Positions 29,589-37,979 of a stretch of DNA of 64,000 nucleotides are shown piece after piece. How positions within the stretch are numbered: position 1 is the stretch's first letter; every line of letters starts with the position of its first letter. A program made the translations under genes and the position numbers. Location of the stretch: assembly GCF_003013695.1 (NCBI RefSeq), contig NZ_CP027792.1:1818501-1882500 (forward strand), given 5' to 3'. A model generated the notes under the pieces. That model was not told where the DNA came from. It did not search any database and saw nothing but the letters and a program-made list of their open reading frames with translations. Origin of the DNA: Pulveribacter suum (GTDB lineage: Bacteria > Pseudomonadota > Gammaproteobacteria > Burkholderiales > Burkholderiaceae_C).

Positions 29589-30248
29589 CTAATGACGGCC
29601 ACAACGTCTAGCCGCGATGACTATGGCAGCGTCATTAGCCATTTGTGCTTCAACTAGCAGTTTTTGGGACTGTGCCGAAGGCACGCCTTTAGTGGCCAAC
29701 GGGCTAGACTTCAGAACAATTTTCCGACGCCCGGCCTCCACCTTCTCCCAGGAATCTCCTGCTGCCACCTTCAAAATACGGTACGCGTCCTCAAGCGCCA
29801 ACTGAGGTATTGCTTCGGGTTCTGGGGTGACAGGCTTTTGTGGGGCTATTGCCTCAGCAGCCGTACCGCTGGCAGGCTCTTTCGGTGAGTACTGCCCAAA
29901 CCCCGCCAAAAGGTCTTGCTGCGCTGTTTCAGCCTGCAAGATCGACTTGGGAACGGGTTGCCGTGGAGTTTCTTGTGCAGGCGCTGGGGCTGGAGCAGCT
30001 TCTGGCTTGCCACGAGCAAGCCTCAGGGTGGAGCGAGGCGCCTGAGCGTCCGGTCGGTGGGCGCTCGTATCTCTCATAGCTGCTTCAGCCTTTTGAACCC
30101 GCTCTAAAAGCGCTACGGCTCTGGGAACTTGACGATGGCTGAGTTCTTGTTTCAGCAGGTCGAGTGTCGCAAAACTCTTGCTCTCCTTCTCGAAGATGCC
30201 TTCCAGGTCGCCTATGCCCAGCTGCATTAGGGGTCGCGTCGTTGCCAT
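29589..30248 (-). CDS. Cassette protein C: Pro/Ala-linker protein with degenerate J-like domain
   Basis: 219 residues from ATG 30248; the ATG shares one base with the helicase stop (TGATG), indicating translational coupling. Residues 1-60 are helical (LGIGDLEGIFEKESKSFATL, then QVPRAVALLERVQKAEAAM). About 65-145 is a low-complexity Pro/Ala/Gln linker. Residues about 150-219 align by eye with a DnaJ J-domain: AYRILKVAAGDSWEKVEAG for the usual YEILGV..SWEEIKKAY, then RRKIVLKSSP where RKLALKYHPD is expected, then a final helix with LLVEAQMANDAAIVI. The HPD motif that stimulates Hsp70 is absent (SSP). It may therefore be a protein-interaction module rather than a co-chaperone. The J-domain assignment is my reading, not a search result. 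Confidence 0.75.
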   Translation of the reverse strand: MATTRPLMQLGIGDLEGIFEKESKSFATLDLLKQELSHRQVPRAVALLERVQKAEAAMRDTSAHRPDAQAPRSTLRLARGKPEAAPAPAPAQETPRQPVPKSILQAETAQQDLLAGFGQYSPKEPASGTAAEAIAPQKPVTPEPEAIPQLALEDAYRILKVAAGDSWEKVEAGRRKIVLKSSPLATKGVPSAQSQKLLVEAQMANDAAIVIAARRCGRH

Positions 30249-33200
30249 CAAGCCACCTCCTCAATCGTGTCAACTTCAAAGGGGTCAACCTCGCGGTATT
30301 CGACCCAAGGGGTGTTGTCCACCGACTCGGACCCAACCGGCTCGATACCCAGACTTGTCAAGGTCTGGAGCAAGTCGGCCAACACATCCTGGCGATAACG
30401 GACGAAGCTGGATGCGAAACACCGCCAAAACGTCCAACCGGCGCGCTCCAGTACCCGCTGGCGCGCCATGTCGTCAGCCCACTGGCCCGGCCCATGAAAC
30501 CGGTCCCCGTCGCACTCAATCGCCAAGCGTCGGCCCTCGTTACCTTCCACAACGAAGTCGATGAAGTAGCCGCCGGCGGGCACTTGAGGCAACACCCGGT
30601 ACCCGCGCTTCACCAGTTCATCGAACACCTCGAGCTCGAACCCCGACTGGCACTTGTCGCGCAGGGCGTCCACCTTTTTGGCGTCCTGCCTAAACGGCTG
30701 CTTGAAGTGCAGGATGACGCGACCGGTTAAAGAGTCTTCTTTCGCTTCGTTGTCAGTGACGGAACGGAACAGGTACATCCGGTCTCTGGCTCGAGACAGG
30801 GCAACGTTGAAACGCTGATGCATGTCTGCGCGGTTAGCTGCCCCTCGGTCGCCCGGGCCAATCACCATCGACACCATCATGATGTCCCGCTCTCTGCCCT
30901 GGAAGACAGGTGGCGGTCCCGCACTGATTTTGCGGGCCACCACGTCGGCCGGGGAAATATGGTCCGAGATGAGCTTGTGGATGTAGCTGGCCTGTTCTGT
31001 ACCCATCAAGGTGACCACCCCAATCGAACGCCCGTCAAACATGGGGTCGGCGATAAGATTGGCAATTTCGTTGACGATGGCTTTGGCCTCCGCCTTGTTG
31101 ACGTCCTTTTGCCTGTTTCCGCCCTTCACAAACACGTCCACCAGCGGTGGGTCGAGCCGCTCATTGGCCTTGGGCACACGCAGGGGCCGGATGTCGCCTT
31201 CATAGAACTCCCGGTTGGAGAACTCGATGATGGCGGGTACTGACCGAAAGTGTTCCTTTAGCATGACCGAGTTGCCCGCAAAGACAACTCGCGCCAAGTC
31301 ATAGATGGACTTGTCAGGGGTCATCTCGGACCCATGGGGCTGGTCAGCCAAAAAACGGTTGACGAGCTCACGAACGCGTTCTTCAGCAGTACCGACAGCA
31401 GAAGGTGACACCTGCTTGTGGTCACCTACCACCAGAAGCTTTTGGCCCCTGAGCAGCGCTGGCAGCGCCCAGATGTCGGACTGGGAGGCTTCGTCCACGA
31501 TGACCAGGTCAAACAAGCCGACCTCGGCCGGAATGGTCTCAGACACGCGCCACTGCGGCAGCACCCAACATGGGACAGCTTTGTAGGCCCGAACCATCGC
31601 GTCTCGAGCGTTTTTGCGATGGCGTACGGCGCGCACGCCAGTACCGGCCCCCATGGCCTGAACCGCGTTCAAGTACGCCTGCAAAGCCTGGCGCACGCTG
31701 TCCGGCGAGTTGTTATAAACACCCAGCCAGGTTTTTTCGGCCACCAACTCCTGATAGGTCTTTGCCAGGGTGTTGGTGAGTTGCCGCCGCTCCTCGAACA
31801 GCTGACGCATCTTGTGGTGACCATCGATGCGGTCCAGAAAATTGACCGCCAAGCGCCAGTCCCAGGCGTCTTTCCAATTGAAAGGCACCAGCGTGTCGAT
31901 TTCGCCCTCGGACTTTTCTGCTCTGGCGCGTTGAGCCCATCTCGGAGCGCCTGCCTGCTCCAGAAGGTCCGTGACCTCTTCAATGACTTTGATGTGCGGC
32001 CACAGCTGCTGCAGTCGCTCCAACTCCGACATAGTCGCAAGCCAAGTTGTCTGCAAGACGCTCTCATCCGCATCGGTACGGCCCAGGGGCCCCATCAGGA
32101 AGTCACGAATTTCACAGACGATTCCGCCCGTATGTCCGTCCAGCTTTTTGACGATTTCCTGCACACGGCGAAGCGCGTAGCCAAGACGGCCTTTGTCCAG
32201 ATGAGACTGAAGACTCTCGCGAACCAGCCCGGCGAAACTTTCGCCTTGGTCCCAAAGCTTGGCTGCCGTTGCGTCGCCAAAGACTGCTGCCACCTTTGAT
32301 TGCAGATGGGCGTCAAACCCAAACTGCAGTTGGTCAACATCCCTGACCAGGGCAATGGTTGGGGTCAAACTGCGGACAGCCTGCTCCGGGCCCTCTCCGG
32401 GCGGATCAAAGCCAAACTCGCCTGACAGAGAAGCCCACTGCGCCAAAGCCTTGCGCGCCTGCAGTCGCCACTGAACCCAGTCATTGACCGCCTGCCAGTC
32501 CTCCACCCCTTTAGGCTTTGCGCCACCAACGGTGATGGCCTCTACCAACTTGCGCGCAACAGACTTGCCGAACGGCAACGCAAATGCGCTCTTGCCAGCA
32601 AGCAGTCGAACCAGGGCATCCTTTAAGTCCTCGTCCAGCTCCGCGTTGGCAGGCAGCTGAACCGCTTTGGGCACAAGGGCTACCCGCGCTTTTTCCAATT
32701 GCTGTAGAGCGCCACACGACTGGCGCAACGCTGCAAGCAACGGGTCGTCCAGGACCAAGTCAGCCATGCGCGAGCGAAGAGCCTCGGACCAAGCGGTTTG
32801 GCTTGCTGCCACGCGGCCAAGGGTCTGCTGGCGTTGCTCCAAGAACTCAGCCAGTTGTTTGGCTTTGTCGAAAGTATCAAGGGTGGCGTCCGCCAGCGCC
32901 AAGACTGCACCCTTTTCCACTTTCGCTTCAATCGTCTTGGCACGAACCAAGTCACGATGGAGCGCCAACATGTCGACCCACTGTGGAAAATCATCAGCCT
33001 TCGGTATGGAGGTGCCGACATAGACGAGGTCGTCGCCAACCGCCTTTCGGGCCTGTCTCAAAGCAGTGACAGCGGCGTCTGCGACTGCCAATTCTTCCAC
33101 CTCGGGCGGGTCGTCATCGAACCACTGGTGCAGCTCCACTTGCTCCAGCACCTCCCTAGCCATCTCTTCGGGGCTGACCGACTTGCCGCGGAAGGTGTAA

Positions 33201-34714
33201 TGGCGCATGTGCCGCTGGGCGTGCTCTTCAACGGTTCGGTCTACGTTCGCAATCTTGGCGTGCAGCTGGTCGAGTAGCTGCTCTGCGGCTGCGATAGCTT
33301 TTTCAGATTGATTTGGGTTGAGGCCGGAGACCCGCGCGGCAATAGTCTGTATGGCGTGCTCAAACTGCTTCATGCCATCTCGCTCGTCGGACAACAACGA
33401 GACACACAGCGGCCTGATTCGCTCAGGGAGCTTTTCCTGAACCACGGCTAAAGCCGACTCGCCCTTGGCGGTCACCAGAACACGCTTGCCCTGCGCCAGG
33501 TAGTGGCAGATGACGTTGGCGATTGTGTGTGTTTTGCCAGTGCCGGGCGGGCCTTGAACGACGACGCCATCATTGCTCTCCAGCTTCTGGATAATGGACA
33601 CCTGCTCGTCGTTGTACGGCATGGGGAAGTACAACTCGCGCGCGTTGCTGGGACCGTGGCTGGTAGACAGTCCTCGAAACGGGATTTCAGGGCGCCTACG
33701 CACGGTGTCGTCGCCGGAGGTGACAAAGCTCTGAATGACCCCTGGTACCGAGGGGGCCACCTCGAGCTTTTGTTTCAGGCGCCGAATGTCCTCCAGGAGA
33801 ACATCGCCAGAGCGCTTGCGCCCAAAAATAACCCAGCCACCTGTTACCAGCAGCTTGTCCGAGGGCGTGGGCAGGCTTGTCCATTCCTTGGCTTCAACGT
33901 AAGCACCGGAAGGATCCAAGTGCCCCACGGCCGCCCGCAGCGAAGGCTCAAAGGTACTGGAGTCAAAGGGCGTTAGGCGGCTGGCGCTGGTCTCAACCAC
34001 CTTTTTCCAGAAGGTTTCCAGCTGGTGGACGCCAGCAATTTCCATCTCCGCATAGCAGTCGACCTCCAGTTTGGGCTCAACGTCTCGCGGCCGGACCTCC
34101 AGGTCAAGCGTCAACTCATTGAGGTTGATGCTGCACCCCTGGACCAGTAGCGGGTGACGAACCGGTGTCGCGTAGCCTTCTTTTTTCCAGACTGCGTGGC
34201 CTATGCCCCAGACAAGTTCAATCGGTGTTTCAGCACCTTCTGAGGCAATGGCTTGCTGAAGCGCGAACAGCTTGTTGTAGACAGAAATGGCTTTGCGCCG
34301 TGGACGCTCGGTCTGTGACCAGGGCTTCCACATGAAATCAACGTACCAGTCAAATTGCGCCTTGACGTCTGGGCGGTCCTGCAGGCGCACGCGCTTTGGC
34401 TCTTCGCCCGAGAGGGCAACCTGAATCTCCTGCTTGATTTCAGGTGATTTGTCAGGGGATTTCGAGATGGCCACCCATGGCTTGAGAAGCTCGTCCACCT
34501 CTGGGGCGGCAACCTCTTGTAGGCGGGGAAGCTTGAGCCAGACATCGTCTCCCTCCTGCTGAAGGTTGAGCTCAAGCTCGGGCAGCCCGACCAGCTCATG
34601 TCGATGAGCGGCAAAGTAGTCGTCTGGCACGCTGAAAGCAGGCTTTCTCTTGAGCTTTTCGACTTGCTCGATGTAGTTCAGCAGGTCAATCACTTTGGCG
34701 GCGGGTTCTATCAA
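30248..34714 (-). CDS. Cassette protein B: superfamily 1 (UPF1-like) helicase with C-terminal Vsr-like nuclease domain
   Basis: 1488 residues. N-terminal 370 residues of unknown fold; Walker A GPPGTGKTHTIAN at about 388; a long helical insert at about 430-1040; Walker B FDLVIVDEASQSDIWALP at about 1066-1083, followed by GDHKQVSPS; later FRSVPAIIEFSN and the motif VI-like FNVALSRARDRMYLF. The C-terminal 130 residues are a nuclease fold of the Vsr/DUF559/MTES_1575 type: GFELEVFDELVKRGY, FIDFVVEG, LAIECDGDRFHG (about 1397) and RQRVLERAGWTFWRCF. The acidic residues D and E-x-D fit a PD-(D/E)xK site. Starts at TTG 34714 with AAGGAGG 8 nt upstream and no nearby ATG; its TTG overlaps the stop of the RHH gene. 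Architecture resembles the helicase-Vsr defence proteins (Hhe type), but the neighbours differ. Confidence 0.88.
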   Translation of the reverse strand: MIEPAAKVIDLLNYIEQVEKLKRKPAFSVPDDYFAAHRHELVGLPELELNLQQEGDDVWLKLPRLQEVAAPEVDELLKPWVAISKSPDKSPEIKQEIQVALSGEEPKRVRLQDRPDVKAQFDWYVDFMWKPWSQTERPRRKAISVYNKLFALQQAIASEGAETPIELVWGIGHAVWKKEGYATPVRHPLLVQGCSINLNELTLDLEVRPRDVEPKLEVDCYAEMEIAGVHQLETFWKKVVETSASRLTPFDSSTFEPSLRAAVGHLDPSGAYVEAKEWTSLPTPSDKLLVTGGWVIFGRKRSGDVLLEDIRRLKQKLEVAPSVPGVIQSFVTSGDDTVRRRPEIPFRGLSTSHGPSNARELYFPMPYNDEQVSIIQKLESNDGVVVQGPPGTGKTHTIANVICHYLAQGKRVLVTAKGESALAVVQEKLPERIRPLCVSLLSDERDGMKQFEHAIQTIAARVSGLNPNQSEKAIAAAEQLLDQLHAKIANVDRTVEEHAQRHMRHYTFRGKSVSPEEMAREVLEQVELHQWFDDDPPEVEELAVADAAVTALRQARKAVGDDLVYVGTSIPKADDFPQWVDMLALHRDLVRAKTIEAKVEKGAVLALADATLDTFDKAKQLAEFLEQRQQTLGRVAASQTAWSEALRSRMADLVLDDPLLAALRQSCGALQQLEKARVALVPKAVQLPANAELDEDLKDALVRLLAGKSAFALPFGKSVARKLVEAITVGGAKPKGVEDWQAVNDWVQWRLQARKALAQWASLSGEFGFDPPGEGPEQAVRSLTPTIALVRDVDQLQFGFDAHLQSKVAAVFGDATAAKLWDQGESFAGLVRESLQSHLDKGRLGYALRRVQEIVKKLDGHTGGIVCEIRDFLMGPLGRTDADESVLQTTWLATMSELERLQQLWPHIKVIEEVTDLLEQAGAPRWAQRARAEKSEGEIDTLVPFNWKDAWDWRLAVNFLDRIDGHHKMRQLFEERRQLTNTLAKTYQELVAEKTWLGVYNNSPDSVRQALQAYLNAVQAMGAGTGVRAVRHRKNARDAMVRAYKAVPCWVLPQWRVSETIPAEVGLFDLVIVDEASQSDIWALPALLRGQKLLVVGDHKQVSPSAVGTAEERVRELVNRFLADQPHGSEMTPDKSIYDLARVVFAGNSVMLKEHFRSVPAIIEFSNREFYEGDIRPLRVPKANERLDPPLVDVFVKGGNRQKDVNKAEAKAIVNEIANLIADPMFDGRSIGVVTLMGTEQASYIHKLISDHISPADVVARKISAGPPPVFQGRERDIMMVSMVIGPGDRGAANRADMHQRFNVALSRARDRMYLFRSVTDNEAKEDSLTGRVILHFKQPFRQDAKKVDALRDKCQSGFELEVFDELVKRGYRVLPQVPAGGYFIDFVVEGNEGRRLAIECDGDRFHGPGQWADDMARQRVLERAGWTFWRCFASSFVRYRQDVLADLLQTLTSLGIEPVGSESVDNTPWVEYREVDPFEVDTIEEVA

Positions 34715-34890
34715 TTTGGGCTCCTCCTTTGTTCGGTGCTCACCGCAGAACCGGTCTGTATTCCGTTTCTCTTACAGTACTCCAGCATGTTCGTTTGGCT
34801 GCGGTGCCCCCGCAGTGCGGCTGCTTCTAGCAGCGCCTTGAATTCAGGGCTCACCCGGAAGCTGACCGAAACCGTTTTTTCTGCTGCCAT
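34711..34890 (-). CDS. Cassette protein A: ribbon-helix-helix protein, 59 residues
   Basis: Small ORF of 59 codons plus stop. The sequence KTVSVSFRVSPEFKALLEAA is the beta strand and first helix of an Arc/CopG-type ribbon-helix-helix DNA-binding domain, and LRGHRSQTNMLEYCKRNGI supplies the second helix. The ATG at 34890 has only a weak purine run upstream. The stop overlaps the start of the helicase gene (TTGA), and the helicase Shine-Dalgarno lies inside this gene, so translation is coupled. Most likely the autorepressor of the cassette; an antitoxin-like or accessory DNA-binding role is possible. The domain assignment is by pattern recognition. Confidence 0.7.
   Translation of the reverse strand: MAAEKTVSVSFRVSPEFKALLEAAALRGHRSQTNMLEYCKRNGIQTGSAVSTEQRRSPN
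34723..34729 (-). promoter_or_regulatory. Shine-Dalgarno site of the helicase gene inside the RHH gene
   Basis: AAGGAGG on the minus strand, 8 nt before the TTG start at 34714. It decides the non-ATG start of the helicase. Confidence 0.8.
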
Positions 34891-34914
34891 TAAAAGTCTC
34901 TGCGTGGGTGTGTG

Positions 34915-34929
34915 TAGAGAGCCACTCTA
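34915..34929. promoter_or_regulatory. Inverted repeat upstream of the cassette, possible RHH operator
   Basis: TAGAG, spacer AGCCA, CTCTA: a perfect 5-bp inverted repeat located 25 bp before the start of the RHH gene. The size suits a ribbon-helix-helix operator, but short inverted repeats occur by chance. Confidence 0.3.
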
Positions 34930-35049
34930 CGGTCATTTTTTCGCACTGACCTGCAGCCCGCCCCCCGTACCAGGTAATAGAGAATCCGCGCAACCGAGAG
35001 GAAGCGCAATGCGCAAGAGCAGGTATTGGTGGCAGGCAGGAGCGCCATC

Positions 35050-35479
35050 GGCGTGGGGCTGCTTTTTGGAGGAGGACGAGCAAGAGGTGCGGCAAGGCCC
35101 CTCTCTCGTCGTACCGACCTTGCCAGGCGTTGACAACACCGCCGGCTTGCGGGTCGACGGCTGAGTCGATTTACGCCAACGTGCTGTCCAGCGCCTGGAG
35201 CTTTTTGGAGTTGAGGTCCAGAGCTCTTTCGGCTACAGCCAGCTCGTGCTCCGCGCGCGAGGCTTGCCTGAGCGCGCTCCACTTGGCGTCGCAATCGAGG
35301 GATGGCCTCCATGGTGGACTGCTGGGCTCCTGCCAACGCTGCTCGCTCGTTGAGGAGCCACTTGATGGCAGGAGGGGTGCGCGTGCGCGGGCCTGAGTGC
35401 GGACTTTGTGCGAGCGCTGGCACCGGTGCGGGTGATGGGCTTTGGGGTTGAAGACAAAGTGGTAACGTTTGGGCATCAT
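35050..35479 (-). pseudogene. Frameshifted remnant of a coiled-coil protein gene
   Basis: Opens with ATG 35479: MMPKRYHFVFNPKAHHPHRC. After about 30 codons the sensible reading moves to a second frame (PPAIKWLLNERAALAGAQQS), then returns to the first (LDCDAKWSALRQASRAEHEL), meets an in-frame TAA at 35171-35173, and continues with protein-like sequence (VDPQAGGVVNAWQGRYDERG) to about 35050. This requires two compensating frameshifts plus a nonsense codon, consistent with a decayed gene. I cannot name the family. It fills most of the 34890-35674 interval, which otherwise holds only one dispersed repeat (35614-35665). Confidence 0.45.
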
Positions 35480-35613
35480 TCAGAGACGATACCGACGTGA
35501 AGCCACAGAATGTGGCGGAACTACTTAAGAATTGGGCTCAAAGGGGCGGAATATGGGTGCTTGGGCCATCATAGGCAAAACACCCGTGGCCTGGCGACCA
35601 TAGAATTGCTCTC

Positions 35614-35665
35614 AAAAATATAGCTACTCGGGCTTGCCGGACAAGCGCTAAAGCGGTATTTAGCT
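35614..35665 (-). repeat. Dispersed palindromic repeat, family 1, copy 5
   Basis: Reverse orientation, diverged: TATAGCTACTCGGGCTTG, spacer, CAAGCGCTAAAGCGG. Sits just after the yjgR stop, at the right border of the accessory block. Confidence 0.6.
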
Positions 35666-35673
35666 TGAAATTT

Positions 35674-37176
35674 TCAGCGCTTCTTGCCGCCGCCCAGCAG
35701 CCCGCCCAGCACGCCGCGCAGGATCTCGCGGCCCAGGCCCGTGCCCATGGTGCGGATGGCGGACTTGGCCATGGTCTGCACCAGTCCGTCCTTCTTGCCG
35801 CCGCGCGGGCCGGTGGTGCCAAACAGCAGGTCGTTCAGCACGCCGCCGGCCCCGGCCGGGGCAGCGGCGCCGCCCGCCCCAGGCGCCTGCGCGGCAGAGC
35901 TGTCGGCGCGCGCCCGCAGGATTTCATAGGCCGACTCGCGGTCCACCGGCGTGTCGTAGGTGCCGGCCACCAGCGAACCGGCGATCAGTGCGCGGCGCTG
36001 GGCGTCGGTGATGGGGCCGATCTGGCTGCCCGGCGGGATGACCCAGGCGCGCTCGGTCTCGCTGGGGCGGCCCTTGGCGTCCAGCAGGCTGACCAGGGCC
36101 TCGCCCACGGCCAGCTCGGTGATGGCGGCTTCGATGTCCAGGCCCGCCTTGGGCCGCATGGTGCTGGCCGTGGCCTTGACGGCTTTTTGGTCGCGCGGGG
36201 TGAAGGCCCGCAGCGCATGCTGCACGCGGTTGCCCAGCTGGGCCAGCACGCTGTCGGGGATGTCCACCGGGTTTTGCGTGACGAAGTAAACGCCCACGCC
36301 CTTGGAGCGCACCAGGCGCACCACCAGCTCGATGCGCTCGACGAGCACCTTGGGCGCGTCGGTGAACAGCAGGTGGGCCTCGTCGAAGAAGAAGACGAGC
36401 TTCGGTTTTTCGGGGTCGCCGATCTCGGGCAGGCGCTCGAACAGTTCGGACAGCAGCCACAGCAAGAAGGTGGCGTACAGCCGCGGGGCGTTCATCAGCC
36501 GGTCGGCCGCCAAGATGTTGATCACGCCCATGCCGCCTTTCGTCTGCAGCAGATCGTCGATGTTCAGCATGGGCTCGCCAAAGAACTGGTCGCCGCCTTG
36601 GCTGTCGATGGTCAGCAGCGCGCGCTGGATGGCGCCGATGCTGGCCGTGCTGACGTTGCCGTATTCGGTGGTGAACTGTTTCGCGTTGTCGCCCACGTGC
36701 TGCACCAGGGCGCGCAGGTCTTTCAGGTCCAGCAGCAGCAGGCCCTGGTCGTCGGCGATCTTGAACACCAGACTCAGGACGCCCATCTGCGTCTCGTTCA
36801 GCGCCAGCATGCGGCCCAGCAGCAGCGGGCCCATGTCGGAGATGGTGGCGCGCACCGGGTGGCCCTGGGCGCCGAAGACATCCCACAGCGTGGTGGGGCA
36901 GGCCATGGGCTCGGGCGGTGCCACGCCGCGCTCGGCCAGCACGGCGGCCATCTTCTCGCCGATGCTGCCGCGCTGGCTGATGCCCGTGAGGTCGCCCTTG
37001 ACGTCGGCCATGAAGACCGGCACGCCGATGCGCGAGAACTGCTCGGCCAAGGCCTGCAGCGTGACGGTCTTGCCGGTGCCGGTGGCGCCGGTGATCAGGC
37101 CGTGGCGGTTGGCCAGCTGCGGCAGCAGCTGGCAGGTGGTGTGGTCGTTCTGGGCAAGGAGCAGGGCAGGGGCCAT
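35674..37176 (-). CDS. yjgR: HerA-like ATPase, DUF853/YjgR family
   Basis: FtsK/HerA-superfamily P-loop ATPase of 500 residues, conserved but poorly characterised. Walker [21 protein letters not shown] at about 27-46, [14 protein letters not shown] following, Walker [21 protein letters not shown] near 265, and [32 protein letters not shown] as the sensor/arginine-finger region. The last 60 residues are Ala/Gly-rich then basic (GGGKKR), as in relatives. Start ATG 37176 ([11 protein letters not shown]). Divergent from yebC across about 79 bp. Although HerA-like proteins occur in defence systems, this is the widespread chromosomal form and lies outside the AT-rich cassette. Confidence 0.88.
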   Translation of the reverse strand: MAPALLLAQNDHTTCQLLPQLANRHGLITGATGTGKTVTLQALAEQFSRIGVPVFMADVKGDLTGISQRGSIGEKMAAVLAERGVAPPEPMACPTTLWDVFGAQGHPVRATISDMGPLLLGRMLALNETQMGVLSLVFKIADDQGLLLLDLKDLRALVQHVGDNAKQFTTEYGNVSTASIGAIQRALLTIDSQGGDQFFGEPMLNIDDLLQTKGGMGVINILAADRLMNAPRLYATFLLWLLSELFERLPEIGDPEKPKLVFFFDEAHLLFTDAPKVLVERIELVVRLVRSKGVGVYFVTQNPVDIPDSVLAQLGNRVQHALRAFTPRDQKAVKATASTMRPKAGLDIEAAITELAVGEALVSLLDAKGRPSETERAWVIPPGSQIGPITDAQRRALIAGSLVAGTYDTPVDRESAYEILRARADSSAAQAPGAGGAAAPAGAGGVLNDLLFGTTGPRGGKKDGLVQTMAKSAIRTMGTGLGREILRGVLGGLLGGGKKR

Positions 37177-37255
37177 GGCGGTAAAGGGACAAGGGCGTCA
37201 AACGTAAAATCGGCCGCTAGGTTAAATCAATCGCATAGACAAGAAGGACGCTGCA

Positions 37256-37975
37256 GTGGCAGGACACAGCAAATGGGCCAACATCCAGCACCGCAAGGGC
37301 CGCCAGGATGAAAAGCGCGGCAAGATCTGGACCCGCATCATTCGCGAAATCATGGTGGCCGCGCGCCAGGGCGGCGGCGACATCGCCACCAACCCGCGTC
37401 TGCGCCTTGCCGTGGACAAGGCCAAGGCCGCCAACATGCCGGCCGACAACATCAAGCGCAACATCGACAAGGCCACGGGCAACCTGGAAGGCGTGACCTA
37501 CGAGGAGATCCGCTACGAGGGCTATGGGCTGGGCGGCGCGGCCATCATCGTGGACACCATGACCGACAACCGCGTGCGCACCGTGGCCGAGGTGCGCCAC
37601 GCGTTTTCCAAGCACGGCGGCAACATGGGCACCGAAGGCTCTGTGGCCTTCCAGTTCAAGCATGTGGGCCAGCTGGTCTTCGCTCCCGGCACCGATGAGG
37701 ACCGGGTCATGGAGCTGGCGCTGGAGGCCGGCGCCGAGGACGTCATCACCGATGACGAAGGCGCCATCGAGGTGCTCACGGCGCCCGGCGACTTCGAGGC
37801 CGTGAAGGATGCGCTGGCCGCAGCGGGCCTGGCGCCCGAGCTGGCCGAGGTCACCATGCGCGCCGAGAACACCATCGCGCTGGAGGGCGACGACGCTGCC
37901 CGCATGCAAAAGCTCCTGGACGTGATCGAAGACCTCGACGACGTGCAGGCGGTCTATCACAACGCCGAGCTGTGA
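37256..37975 (+). CDS. yebC: YebC/PmpR family protein, canonical copy
   Basis: 239 residues with the canonical start [20 protein letters not shown] and the conserved [21 protein letters not shown] core. The family is described as transcriptional regulators and, more recently, as ribosome-associated factors relieving stalls. GTG start at 37256, supported by AAGGACG 6-12 bp upstream and by the conserved N-terminus. purD starts 4 bp after the stop, so the two are co-transcribed. Compare the diverged paralogue at 28039. Confidence 0.95.
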   Translation: MAGHSKWANIQHRKGRQDEKRGKIWTRIIREIMVAARQGGGDIATNPRLRLAVDKAKAANMPADNIKRNIDKATGNLEGVTYEEIRYEGYGLGGAAIIVDTMTDNRVRTVAEVRHAFSKHGGNMGTEGSVAFQFKHVGQLVFAPGTDEDRVMELALEAGAEDVITDDEGAIEVLTAPGDFEAVKDALAAAGLAPELAEVTMRAENTIALEGDDAARMQKLLDVIEDLDDVQAVYHNAEL

Positions 37976-37979
37976 CCCC

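Noticed and set aside
34711..34890. RHH protein as the antitoxin of a toxin-antitoxin pair
   Set aside because: The coupled downstream gene is a 1488-residue helicase-nuclease, not a small toxin; a regulator role fits better.
35480..35613. Insertion sequence or integrase at the right end of the accessory block
   Set aside because: No transposase or integrase reading frame and no terminal inverted repeats could be found.
35674..37176. HerA-like yjgR as a member of the defence cassette
   Set aside because: Composition and family match the widespread core gene, and a repeat and a pseudogene separate it from the cassette.
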